NCBI RefSeq assembly: GCF_034343125.1
Contig: NZ_CP139957.1
Coordinates: 1,730,001 to 1,794,000, forward strand
Direction: 5' to 3'
DNA length: 64,000 nt
Source of the DNA: Caldicellulosiruptor danielii
Lineage (GTDB): Bacteria > Bacillota > Thermoanaerobacteria > Caldicellulosiruptorales > Caldicellulosiruptoraceae
Positions within the stretch are counted from its first letter, which is position 1; each line of letters starts with the position of its first letter. The notes under the pieces are model-generated. The model was not told the origin of the DNA. It made no database searches and saw only the letters and a program-made list of their open reading frames with translations. Position numbers and translations under genes: made by a program. This document shows, in pieces, positions 47,624 to 56,195 of this stretch.

Positions 47624-47644
47624 TACCCCTATACCTTGGGGATG
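47624..47644. promoter_or_regulatory. Candidate CsoR/CstR operator
   Basis: TACCCC-N8-GGGGAT is a G/C-blocked inverted repeat in an AT-rich leader, just downstream of the promoter. Operators of this family are typically runs of C and G on either side of an A/T centre. Confidence 0.55.
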
Positions 47645-47663
47645 TATTCTGTTTACATGTAGT

Positions 47664-47692
47664 ATTATAAAACAAAAAGACGAAAGAATCAA
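47664..47692 (-). promoter_or_regulatory. Promoter of the ferredoxin-csoR/cstR unit
   Basis: Minus strand TTGATT (47687-47692), exactly 17 bases, TATAAT (47664-47669). The candidate operator would lie about 14-34 bases after the transcription start. Confidence 0.65.
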
Positions 47693-47796
47693 GTGCCAAA
47701 TTGTAATTAAAATTTTTCTTTTTTACAGGATAACATTTTTGGGTAAAATACGTTATAATTTAATGGTGACAAATTCTTTTGATGGGAGGTTCTGCA

Positions 47797-48909
47797 ATGA
47801 AAAAAAGCGCAAAGGTATGGTTGGCTGGATTTATAGTGATATTTATTCTTTCAAACATTGTATTTGCCCAAAGCATTACTGTGACTCCAAAAGAGATTGA
47901 CGGAAAAACCTATGTTGATATTGACTCTTTGAAAGACTTTTTAAACTTTGACTACATCAAAACGCAAAATAGTCTGATAGTTCAGAAAAAAGACCTGTCC
48001 ATAAGTGAGGTTATTGACAAGGTAAACAAGTCTGTTGTAGCAATCATCGGTGACAGCAAAAAGATAAAAGCAGACGACTTTTACTACAGCAAAATTCCAG
48101 CTGGACTTTCACACGGCTCTGGTGTTGTGATTGACAAAAATGGATTAATTTTAACAAACAACCATGTAGTTGAAGATTTAAAACAGCCTTATGTAATCTT
48201 CTACGATGCCAAGGCTTACAAAGCAACTGTACTTTACAGCGACAAAGAAATTGACCTTGCAATTTTGAAAGTCAACCGAAGCAATCTCACTCCAATTGAA
48301 ATTGAGAACCCAAAAAATATTTATGTGGGTCAGGAAGTTTTGGCGATAGGTACACCTCTTTTCTTGGGATGGCGAAACAGCGTCACAAAAGGAATAATTA
48401 GTGGGCTAAATAGACCCGTTGATGAAGTCTATACATTTTTGCAAACAGATGCAAGTATCAATCCAGGCAACAGCGGTGGCCCACTTGTTAACATGCAAGG
48501 AAAACTTGTAGGAATAAATACTCTCGGTATTGATTACTGGCAAGGAATTAACTTTGCAATCCCTGCGGAAAATATACTCTATTTCCTTGACCATTACAAA
48601 AAGTTTGGTAGAATCAAAAGATGTTACTTAGGTCTTGACTTTGAAGATAGCTGGCTGTCTTATGTTGGGCTTCCCTCAAATCTTGGTCTTAAAATCATAG
48701 ATGTAAAAGCCGACAGCCCTTTAAAAGGATTTGCTCAAGAAAATGATATACTTGTTGCAATTGACAGCTACCCTATCAATTCTATTGCAGAATACAATCA
48801 AACTCTTATGAAATATCTTCCTGGTAACAAGGTAAAGATAAAAATCAAAAGAAATGGCAAAATTCTTGAAAAAGAAGTTATTTTGAAAGAGTGGCCATCA
48901 AGCAAATAG
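47797..48909 (+). CDS. Secreted/membrane-anchored trypsin-like serine protease (HtrA/DegP type)
   Basis: 370 residues from the ATG after GGGAGG. A signal or anchor segment (VWLAGFIVIFILSNIVFAQS) opens the protein, then about 70 residues before the protease. The triad is His in TNNHVVEDL, Asp in KEIDLAILK and Ser in NPGNSGGPLVN; one PDZ domain follows (LGLKIIDVKADSPLKGFAQENDIL). It degrades or chaperones misfolded proteins outside the membrane. The gene is 28 bases upstream of a secreted protein gene that may be its partner or substrate. Confidence 0.88.
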   Translation: MKKSAKVWLAGFIVIFILSNIVFAQSITVTPKEIDGKTYVDIDSLKDFLNFDYIKTQNSLIVQKKDLSISEVIDKVNKSVVAIIGDSKKIKADDFYYSKIPAGLSHGSGVVIDKNGLILTNNHVVEDLKQPYVIFYDAKAYKATVLYSDKEIDLAILKVNRSNLTPIEIENPKNIYVGQEVLAIGTPLFLGWRNSVTKGIISGLNRPVDEVYTFLQTDASINPGNSGGPLVNMQGKLVGINTLGIDYWQGINFAIPAENILYFLDHYKKFGRIKRCYLGLDFEDSWLSYVGLPSNLGLKIIDVKADSPLKGFAQENDILVAIDSYPINSIAEYNQTLMKYLPGNKVKIKIKRNGKILEKEVILKEWPSSK

Positions 48910-48937
48910 TTAAAATATATGGAAAGGGTGATAGCAT

Positions 48938-50809
48938 ATGTCAAGAAAGTTAAAAATAGTGATTTGTATTTTTACAATAGTTGCTTTTGTGCTGACCTCT
49001 TCATTTATTTCCGCTACTGCTCAAGAAGATAGTGGCGTTATTGACTTTTACACAGTCTTTTCTAAAGATGACGTCAATAAGAACAGGGTTGGAAACAGTG
49101 TTTACAACTGGTCTATTTATATGCCACAAGATGCCTATATAAACAAAGACCCAAAAGGAAGCTATTTTTCAATGTCAAGCAATAGCTACAAGGCAAATAT
49201 CAATGTTGAAGCAATTTTAAACAAAGAAGGCTACACATCATTAGACGAGATTTTGCTTTATGGTCAAGACCTGATTTCGGGTTACTATTCTGGTTCAAAG
49301 CTATATTCGCTCAAAAAAGGAAAAAACAAGCAAGGCCAAGAATATATTGAAGCCACAAGTGTTTATACCGACTCTTTTTATGTATTTGTTGACGAAGAAG
49401 AAAGTTCTGGCACTTTTAATCTCATACGAATATACTTAAGCAAAAATAAGAGATACAATTACATTTACCGGGTAACAATAAGCATGGATTTAAATTTCTA
49501 CTCACAACACAAAAATCTTCTCTACAAGATTGCTGATTCTTTTGAAACAAACTTTGACAGAAATAATCCTAATATAAAAGATTTAGCAGACAACGTAACA
49601 TCGTGGAGAGTTCACAAAAACACAAGTTATGGATGGCAGATTGACCTTCCACCTTACTGGAAATCTACAGACATTTATAATCTTGAATACAATTCAGCAA
49701 CACAATCATTTGCCCCACTTTACACAGATGAAGAGATGGGAATATCAAATCAAAAACAGCAGCAGGATGCTTCAAGTGTAGTACCTTCAGATAGTCAGCA
49801 GGAATATGACGAATATCTTTCTGTCAGTTTTGTTACAAACTCAAATATTAGTTTTGACAAATGGGTTTCTCAGGAAATAAAAAGTATTGAGCTTTATAAC
49901 AAAGAGCTTTTAAAAGTCATCTCATCCAAAAGCTTAAATATTGGTACAAGCAAAGCAAAAATTTATGACCTTAGAATCAGAAAAAGCCTTAACAAGACGT
50001 TTGTTGAAAAAAGACTTTATGTTGACTCAAATAATAATAAATATGTGGTAAGACTGTACGCTGCAGAAGAAAAATATAACAAAGATAAACAAAAATATGA
50101 GAGGATAATTAACTCATTCAAAGTATTGCCAGCAAAAAGCAGATACTTTGATTCTATTCTCTGGTCGGGTGATTTGAAACCACAGAATACCTTGAAGACC
50201 ATAAAACTCAACAAAGCTCCATTTGAAATGAAGATTTCAAAGGATTACAAAACAAATTTGCCATATTACTATTATAGCTACTTTAGTCAGATAATATCAT
50301 CTTCAATTCCATCTGCCCAAGGTATTTCAGACATTGAAACAGTGATGCTTTACAATACTCCATACTCAATCTTGACAATAAATGGTGGAATAAACGTAGA
50401 CCCTGCTGAAAAAATTATTAAAAACACCATGCAGACATGGGTTGAAAGTAATGAATACAAGAGCAAAACTGCTAATATGAATCTTTTAAAGTATGTTGAC
50501 AAAAATCTTTCTATTTATAAGTTTACTTATATCTATAACATTTCTAAGCTTTCCGAACTTGCAAAGGGAAATCCAAATAGAGACTTTAATTTTATGAATC
50601 TTCAGAACAGAATTATTTACATGATAAAATACAATCAATATTATTACACCATTGACCTGTCAATTCCTGTTCTGTATTATAATAATTATACAGTTTTTGA
50701 CTTTGAAAATTTTGTGAAAAGCATAAAGATAGACAGGATTGACTTTTCAAAACTGAAATTAAGGTTTGTAAAAGAGGATTTGAAAAAATTTGAGATAAAA
50801 GGGAAATAA
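48938..50809 (+). CDS. Large secreted protein of unknown function
   Basis: 623 residues. A clear signal peptide (KIVICIFTIVAFVLTSSFISATAQ) is followed by a Tyr/Ser/Asn-rich, probably beta-rich extracellular region with two similar halves (VNNWRVHKNTSYGWQIDLPPYW-like segments: YNWSIYMPQDAYINKD near residue 62 and YGWQIDLPPYWKSTD near 230). No enzyme motif is recognised. It follows the HtrA-like protease on the same strand. Ends at a good terminator. Confidence 0.7.
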   Translation: MSRKLKIVICIFTIVAFVLTSSFISATAQEDSGVIDFYTVFSKDDVNKNRVGNSVYNWSIYMPQDAYINKDPKGSYFSMSSNSYKANINVEAILNKEGYTSLDEILLYGQDLISGYYSGSKLYSLKKGKNKQGQEYIEATSVYTDSFYVFVDEEESSGTFNLIRIYLSKNKRYNYIYRVTISMDLNFYSQHKNLLYKIADSFETNFDRNNPNIKDLADNVTSWRVHKNTSYGWQIDLPPYWKSTDIYNLEYNSATQSFAPLYTDEEMGISNQKQQQDASSVVPSDSQQEYDEYLSVSFVTNSNISFDKWVSQEIKSIELYNKELLKVISSKSLNIGTSKAKIYDLRIRKSLNKTFVEKRLYVDSNNNKYVVRLYAAEEKYNKDKQKYERIINSFKVLPAKSRYFDSILWSGDLKPQNTLKTIKLNKAPFEMKISKDYKTNLPYYYYSYFSQIISSSIPSAQGISDIETVMLYNTPYSILTINGGINVDPAEKIIKNTMQTWVESNEYKSKTANMNLLKYVDKNLSIYKFTYIYNISKLSELAKGNPNRDFNFMNLQNRIIYMIKYNQYYYTIDLSIPVLYYNNYTVFDFENFVKSIKIDRIDFSKLKLRFVKEDLKKFEIKGK

Positions 50810-50819
50810 AACTATTACT

Positions 50820-50864
50820 GGGCTTGCCAAAATTACACATGTTTTTTGGACGGCAAGCCCCTTT
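50820..50864 (+). terminator. Intrinsic terminator of the protease/secreted-protein pair
   Basis: GGGCTTGCC (50820-50828) pairs with GGCAAGCCC (50852-50860) followed by CTTTTC. Confidence 0.75.
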
Positions 50865-50868
50865 TCAT

Positions 50869-51298
50869 TTACCCATTTTGAGCAAGTTTCAATGTTCTTA
50901 ATTCAACTTCCTTGTCGGTAGCCCAGTCTTTAATAGTTTCTTGCTCTTCTGTAAATTTTTCAAACCTCTTGTTTGTTTCATCTTTGAACATTATCATCTC
51001 TATTCTAAACTCTGTCAAAAATGCAACCTGGCAATATACAGCATTCATCCTGCGATTTAATTCTTTAACATTTTCTTTAAGTTCTCCAACATCTTCTTCT
51101 ATGTTGGCTACTTTCACCTCAAGGCTGGTAAGTCTCTTCTTTAAACCGTCCATCCTCTTTTCTTAGCTGTCCATTCTTTTTTCCATACTGTCAAGTCTTT
51201 TTTCAATACCTTCTATCTTTTCATTCATAGCTTCCATTGAACTGTTGAGAGCTTTGAGTGAAGAAACTACAGCTTCTGAAGATGTTATTTTCACTCAT
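50869..51298 (-). pseudogene. Coiled-coil protein gene broken by a stop and a frameshift
   Basis: From the internal ATG at 51153 a 94-residue product can be read, rich in heptads (LTSLEVKVANIEEDVGELKENVKELNRRM). The same frame continues upstream through a single TAA (51163-51165) into EKIEGIEKRLDSMEKRMDS, an obvious continuation of the coiled coil; TTA in place of TAA would close the gap. Further up, one extra base near 51280 separates it from a start at 51298 reading MSENNI. The intact ancestor would be about 142 residues. No enzymatic motif; function unknown. Confidence 0.6.
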
Positions 51299-51344
51299 TG
51301 TAAATTCAAACTTCTTATGTTACTTTAGTTTTAAACTCATTTTA

Positions 51345-52460
51345 TCACACCTGAAAATAGAAATAAAGATAAGTTTTTATCTTTCCGTTGTAAAGTTTCC
51401 TATTTTTGTCTGCTTTTCTGCCAAATGCTTTTTCAATTTTCTCATATGCAGACAATATAAAAAATCGCCAGTTGTTAAATGTTTTAAGACACCGGCCAAA
51501 ATCCCTGTAAAGCTCGAATATATCCACATTGTCAATTCTCTCTCCATATGGCGGGTTTGTCACAATTATGCCTTTTTCGGACGGTTTTTTAATTTTCCTT
51601 GCATTAGCTCTAAAAAATTTTATATCTTTATCAACACCAATCTCTTTTGCGTTTGCCTTTGCAATGTGTACCATACTTTCGTCAATATCAGAAGACAGAA
51701 TCTCAAACTTTTTTTTATAATCAATCCTCTCAATTGCCTCAATCCTTGATTTTTTCCACTCCTGTGGTGAAACAAATCCATTTTCTTCAGCCAGAAAAGT
51801 TCTGTTAATACCAGGAGCTATGTTTCTTGCAATCATTGCTGCTTCAATTGCTATGGTTCCAGAACCGCAAAATGGGTCCCAAAATAATTCTTCATCGTCT
51901 TGCCATTTGGCAAGCAGGATCAAGGTTGCTGCTATGTTTTCTTTCAAAGGCGCTTTAGAAATAAGTTTTCGATAACCTCTTTTGTGAAGAGAATCGCCTG
52001 TTGTGTCAAAAAGCAGATAAGCCCAGTCATTTATCATGGCGATTTCTATCTTGAAAAGCTGCCCACTCTCTTCCAAATAGTTTACATTGTATTTTGTTTT
52101 CAGTTTTTCAACTATTGCCTTTTTAGTTATAGACTGGCATGATCTTATGCTAAACAGTTTGGACTTTTCTGTTCTGCCAGTTACTAAAATCTTCGCATCT
52201 TTTGGCAGTATTTCGTGCCAAGCGTAGCTGTATACACCATCATACAGTTCATCAAAAGTCTGAGCTTTGAACTTGTTTAAGATAGCAAAAATTCTGTTTG
52301 GCGTTCTTAAATTTATATTGAGTTTTGGAATATCTTCAAGCTCAGCTGATACAAATATCCTTCCATTTTCAACTTTTAGGCTTTTATACCCCAGCCTTAT
52401 TAGCTCTTCCTTTGTAACCGACTCTGTACCTAAAGGCGTGGCAATAAAAAGTTCTATCAC
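51345..52460 (-). CDS. THUMP-domain class I RNA methyltransferase (RlmL/YpsC type)
   Basis: 371 residues. The N-terminal THUMP domain covers roughly residues 50-160; the methyltransferase has FWDPFCGSGTIAIEAAMIARNIAPG (SAM site) near residue 190 and the catalytic IIVTNPPYGERI near 300. It methylates guanine N2 in rRNA, by family (position not certain). The start overlaps the stop of the upstream regulator gene as ATGA. Confidence 0.9.
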   Translation of the reverse strand: MIELFIATPLGTESVTKEELIRLGYKSLKVENGRIFVSAELEDIPKLNINLRTPNRIFAILNKFKAQTFDELYDGVYSYAWHEILPKDAKILVTGRTEKSKLFSIRSCQSITKKAIVEKLKTKYNVNYLEESGQLFKIEIAMINDWAYLLFDTTGDSLHKRGYRKLISKAPLKENIAATLILLAKWQDDEELFWDPFCGSGTIAIEAAMIARNIAPGINRTFLAEENGFVSPQEWKKSRIEAIERIDYKKKFEILSSDIDESMVHIAKANAKEIGVDKDIKFFRANARKIKKPSEKGIIVTNPPYGERIDNVDIFELYRDFGRCLKTFNNWRFFILSAYEKIEKAFGRKADKNRKLYNGKIKTYLYFYFQV

Positions 52461-52768
52461 TTTTCATCATCCAATCTTGATTTTTGTTTGAGTCTTAAAA
52501 GTACAGTTTTATAACCATCAGCTCCATAGTTTAAACACCTGTTTACTCTGCTAATTGTAGCAGGAGACGCCCCCGTTTTTTTTGTAATGTCACTGTATTT
52601 TGCACCCTCAAATAGAAGCTTTGCAACCTCAAATCTTTGAGAAAGCTCCTGAATCTCTCTTACTGTGCACAAATCTTCAAAAAAATTATAACACTCCTCT
52701 ACTGTCCTCAGTTCAAGTATCGCTTCAAAAAGATGGTCTGTCATCTCATTTTTTAGTTTTTCATTCAT
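52457..52768 (-). CDS. YerC/YecD-type TrpR-like DNA-binding protein
   Basis: 103 residues. LCTVREIQELSQRFEVAKLLFEGAKYSDITKKTGASPATISRVNRCL contains a TrpR-like helix-turn-helix. Related Bacillus proteins are small regulators with unclear targets. GGTGTG precedes the ATG, and the gene is translationally coupled to the RNA methyltransferase. Confidence 0.85.
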   Translation of the reverse strand: MNEKLKNEMTDHLFEAILELRTVEECYNFFEDLCTVREIQELSQRFEVAKLLFEGAKYSDITKKTGASPATISRVNRCLNYGADGYKTVLLRLKQKSRLDDEK

Positions 52769-52860
52769 TTATTTTTCACACCTCTTTGTATACCTGCTTA
52801 ATTCGCTCTTCTTTAAGATTATATCAATTTAAATAGTTGAAGTAAACAGGACAAAATAAA

Positions 52861-52881
52861 AGTGAGGAACTATTCCTCACT
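52861..52881 (-). terminator. Terminator of ytxC
   Basis: AGTGAGGAA (52861-52869) pairs with TTCCTCACT (52873-52881), then TTTTATTTT on the minus strand; it overlaps the ytxC stop. Confidence 0.75.
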
Positions 52882-53766
52882 CTTAGTCAAAGAAGCATCA
52901 GCGCATTTTATCTTACAAGAACTGCAAAGTTGAAGTTTTTTATCAAATACAAGATAAAGAATTTCAATTATATCTTCAGGAATAGTTGTACCCTGGTGCT
53001 TGTGAAAGACAATATTTTGAGGGGACAGCGAAATTAGTCTGCTTAGAAGTATATCTTCTTTTGAAAGATTTAACTTAAAATTTTTTGATAAAAGCTCATA
53101 AAATTCATCTTTTATCTCATTACCTTCTCTGTCAAGGATCAAATACATTTTAGCAGTCGGGATAACATCTACATGTTCTATCTTTGATTCTTGAATGTCT
53201 GTAAAATATTTTAGAAGATTTATAAACTGAAAGTATTCCCTTTCCAGAAGGTATTTATTTGTAACATCTTCCACAATATTTTGAATTGTCTTTATATAAT
53301 CTTTTAATCTGAAGGTCAAAAAACCTTCAAAATTAAATTCAAAATTAGAGTCTAAAAAATCAAGTACTTTTTTTATTATTTCAAACTTCACCTTGGAAAA
53401 GCTCTGGGCATTTGTTAGCTCATTTATTCTTTTCTGACTTTCTTGAAATATCTTTTTGGCTTCTATTTCATCTAAAAAATAATAATGGTCTTTTATCAGC
53501 TTAAAAAGAAATTTTTCTTTGGTGTACTCAATTATCACATTTGCTATCGCATCAGCAACAAAACATTTTACTCTCTCATACGCATTCAAATCGAAATTTT
53601 TTTTAAGTTCATCGTCGCTTAAAAAAATACCGTAAAATGTGATACTGCCACATTGATTTGGCTCAATGAAAAGTCCTTTTACATTTTGGTTTCTATCCAA
53701 CTGTCTCTTCAATCTCTCATATACAAAAACAGGGTCGTCTGCCACTCCCAAACTCAATATTTGCAT
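52870..53766 (-). CDS. ytxC: Sporulation protein YtxC-like
   Basis: 298 residues from the ATG giving MQILSLGVADDP. The central helical region with GFLTFRLKDYIKTIQNIVEDVTNKYLLEREYFQF is the segment that typifies YtxC proteins of clostridia and bacilli. A C-terminal four-Cys tail (CSSCKIKCADAS) ends it. Role in sporulation is poorly defined; finding it does not prove that the organism sporulates. Confidence 0.75.
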   Translation of the reverse strand: MQILSLGVADDPVFVYERLKRQLDRNQNVKGLFIEPNQCGSITFYGIFLSDDELKKNFDLNAYERVKCFVADAIANVIIEYTKEKFLFKLIKDHYYFLDEIEAKKIFQESQKRINELTNAQSFSKVKFEIIKKVLDFLDSNFEFNFEGFLTFRLKDYIKTIQNIVEDVTNKYLLEREYFQFINLLKYFTDIQESKIEHVDVIPTAKMYLILDREGNEIKDEFYELLSKNFKLNLSKEDILLSRLISLSPQNIVFHKHQGTTIPEDIIEILYLVFDKKLQLCSSCKIKCADASLTKSEE

Positions 53767-53854
53767 TTTCTTCACATCCCTGAATATTAGCTTTAACTTT
53801 TTAGCACAATAATAAATATACCCTCAAATGCTCTTTTTCAATATGCTCTTTTTG

Positions 53855-54607
53855 TTACTCCTGACACAAAGGAATGATAGAACCTATATCTGAAAGCTTC
53901 AAACCCGCAATATTCAAGATTTCAATATCATATTTTTTTAGAAAATTCTTTATACTCAAATAATCTGGATGCATTGAAATATCACCATTAAAAGCCATAA
54001 GATTTTTGCTAATCAATCCTCCACAGCCGCCAATAAAACCATAGCTAAGCCCTTCCAATTTAATAAAGCCTGGCGATATAAGTAAGCTATCTATTCCATT
54101 TTCAATTGCCTTTTTGTGAATCCCTTTATCATAAGTAATAATTGCGTTTGAATTTACAATCAAGATAGAACATTTGGCGTATCCCTGTTTTATATGAATC
54201 TTTTGAAGGTTATCTTTTTCTATTCTTTTTGCTACTATTCTATCAGTAAATTTAAAATTGTGAAAGACTTTTGTGCCAACTTTCGCGATATTGTACTTTA
54301 CATCCTCAGGATATTTTCCCAAGACAGCCTTCTCTCCAAATATTATATTAAATCCAAGTTTTTTCAGTTCCTCTGTAGTTTTTTTTGGTGAGTTGGGAGC
54401 GGCAAAGATTAAATTGTCTTCATAGTGAAAATAAAATATATCAGGGTGTGAAGATATTGCAGGATAAAGGTCATTACAGCTTTCACATACAACGATTTTT
54501 ATACCCAAATCTTCTAACGCATAGATAAGCTTATCATACGCTCTTTTATCAAGTAGAATGCAAGAAACATTTCTCTCTGGTATATATGGAAATTTTAGGT
54601 ATTTCAA
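53855..54607 (-). CDS. DUF6873-like protein (GME fold), function unknown
   Basis: 250 residues from a TTG that overlaps the ECF gene stop. YFHYEDNLIFAAPNSP, GEKAVLGKYPEDVKYNIAKVGTKVFHN, and SPGFIKLEGLSYGFIGGCGGLISKNLMAFNGD show the Gly-rich pattern of a guanidino-modifying-enzyme fold found in clostridial proteins. Possible amidine/imino hydrolase, but catalytic residues cannot be assigned with confidence. Confidence 0.65.
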   Translation of the reverse strand: MKYLKFPYIPERNVSCILLDKRAYDKLIYALEDLGIKIVVCESCNDLYPAISSHPDIFYFHYEDNLIFAAPNSPKKTTEELKKLGFNIIFGEKAVLGKYPEDVKYNIAKVGTKVFHNFKFTDRIVAKRIEKDNLQKIHIKQGYAKCSILIVNSNAIITYDKGIHKKAIENGIDSLLISPGFIKLEGLSYGFIGGCGGLISKNLMAFNGDISMHPDYLSIKNFLKKYDIEILNIAGLKLSDIGSIIPLCQE

Positions 54608-55158
54608 GTTCTCATCTTCCCGATAAACTTATTATTATAAAGAGGTACAACCAATATTACGGAAATTATTGCTGACAAAATACCCTGAAGCAAATTAAAA
54701 GGTAAATTCGCAAGAGCAACTTTAAGTCCAAATTGTAAGTCTCTATTAATATTTAATGCTGACGAAAGATATTTTAACACAGAAGCTTCTGATAAAAAAT
54801 ATCCCGCTGCCATAAAAATGCCACTTGAGACTGTGGAAAGAATAAAAGATACCCACTTTTTCTGCTTTGGTTCCAATTTTTCGAAAATCAGGCCACAGAT
54901 AAAACCTTCAAGACCTTTGATGATAAAAGTAAAAGGAGCATAAATTGTATAGCCAGAAGCAATATCCGCAAGTGCAGAACCAAAGCTCCCGCTCATAAAC
55001 CCTATGCTTTTGCCAAACAAAATAGACGAAATCATTATAATAACATCACCAATGTTAAAATAACCTGCCAGGAGGGGTATCTTTATAGTAAATGTCAATA
55101 CAAATACGAGAGCAATCATTATTCCAGAAAATACCCAAAACCTCACGCCGTTTTTCAT
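54604..55158 (-). CDS. ECF transporter S component
   Basis: 184 residues, five or six membrane segments. FNIGDVIIMISSILFGKSIGFMSGSFGSALADIASGYTIYAPFTFIIKGLEGFICGLIFEK is the classic pattern of a substrate-capture component that binds a vitamin (riboflavin, pyridoxine or similar) and pairs with a shared ECF module encoded elsewhere. The ligand cannot be named. GAGGTG precedes the ATG; a palindrome lies upstream. Confidence 0.8.
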   Translation of the reverse strand: MKNGVRFWVFSGIMIALVFVLTFTIKIPLLAGYFNIGDVIIMISSILFGKSIGFMSGSFGSALADIASGYTIYAPFTFIIKGLEGFICGLIFEKLEPKQKKWVSFILSTVSSGIFMAAGYFLSEASVLKYLSSALNINRDLQFGLKVALANLPFNLLQGILSAIISVILVVPLYNNKFIGKMRT

Positions 55159-55239
55159 AAAATCACCTCTGCAAAAAAAATATTTTCTTCAGCTAATTCT
55201 ACACAAAAAATTTTAAAAATCAAATTTTTAAGTTAAAAC

Positions 55240-55251
55240 TGTATCGATACA
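55240..55251. promoter_or_regulatory. 12-bp palindrome upstream of the ECF S component
   Basis: TGTATCGATACA is a perfect palindrome 82 bases before the ECF start, in the gap after the nucleoside operon terminator. It could be a small operator. Single short site, so weak. Confidence 0.3.
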
Positions 55252-55262
55252 AAATAATAAAA

Positions 55263-55283
55263 GGAGCTGGGAAAACCAGCCCC
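55263..55283 (-). terminator. Terminator of the nucleoside salvage operon
   Basis: On the minus strand GGGGCTGG pairs with CCAGCTCC (one wobble; 55263-55270 with 55276-55283), followed by TTTTATTATTTT. Confidence 0.8.
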
Positions 55284-55359
55284 TCTGTCTCTTAAATTCT
55301 TACTAAGAATTCCAAGGATGTTTTTTAATTCTTGGATACAGGATTAAAAGTCCTTGAGT

Positions 55360-56178
55360 TTAAATAATCTCTATCAAATCCCTGATTATTCTTATAAACT
55401 TTTCCTCAACCATCTTTGAAACTTCTATGACCTCTTCATGTGAAAGTTTTTTTTCAAGAATCCCTGCTGCCATGTTCGTAATACATGAAATACCAAAAAC
55501 TTTGATATTCATCTGCCGAGCCGCAATAACCTCTGGAACTGTTGACATTCCAACTGCATCAGCACCAAGAATTTTTAACATCCTTATCTCTGAAGGTGTT
55601 TCATATGAAGGACCTTTTAAAAAAGCATAGACACCTTCTTTATAATCAACGCCATTTTTCTTGTACACATCTTTTGCTTTTTCAATTATCTCCCTGTCAT
55701 ATGCATATGTCATATCAAAAAACCTTTCACCAAATCTTTCGCTATCTGGCCCAATTGCCGGGTTTTCACCTGAAAGATTTATGTGATCTCTTATAACCAT
55801 TAAATCACCAGGGGCAAGTAGTAGAGAAATTCCACCCGCAGCGTTTGTAACAATAAGGTTTTTTACGCCCAAAAGTCCTGCTGCCCTCACACCAAATACA
55901 ACCTCTTCAATTTTATACCCTTCATAAAGATGAAATCTTCCCTGAAAGGTCAAAACGTCTCTCCCTTTTACTCTCCCAAATACCAAGTTGCCTTTGTGCC
56001 CTTTGACAGTAGAAACAGGAAAATGAGGTATCTCTGAATACTTGATTTCAATTTTATCTTCCATTGTATCCGCAAAACCACCAAGTCCACTGCCCAGAAT
56101 AATAGCAACCTCTGGCACCTTTGGAATTTTACTTTTTATAAATTCTGATGCTTCTTTTACCCTTTCATAATACGACAT
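55360..56178 (-). CDS. punA: Purine nucleoside phosphorylase
   Basis: 272 residues from the ATG after GAGGTGA. IILGSGLGGFAD (phosphate loop), FQGRFHLYEGY, VTNAAGGISLLLAPGDLMVIRDHINLSG and a C-terminal GISCITNMAAGI identify a trimeric-type enzyme. It splits purine (deoxy)nucleosides with phosphate. It is the last gene of the salvage operon and follows deoB by 17 bases. Confidence 0.93.
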   Translation of the reverse strand: MSYYERVKEASEFIKSKIPKVPEVAIILGSGLGGFADTMEDKIEIKYSEIPHFPVSTVKGHKGNLVFGRVKGRDVLTFQGRFHLYEGYKIEEVVFGVRAAGLLGVKNLIVTNAAGGISLLLAPGDLMVIRDHINLSGENPAIGPDSERFGERFFDMTYAYDREIIEKAKDVYKKNGVDYKEGVYAFLKGPSYETPSEIRMLKILGADAVGMSTVPEVIAARQMNIKVFGISCITNMAAGILEKKLSHEEVIEVSKMVEEKFIRIIRDLIEII

Positions 56179-56195
56179 AAAAATCACCTCAATAG

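Noticed and set aside
47594-47692. N-terminal extension of the ferredoxin reading frame (up to 33 residues)
   Set aside because: It would cover the promoter and candidate operator, so it would not be transcribed.
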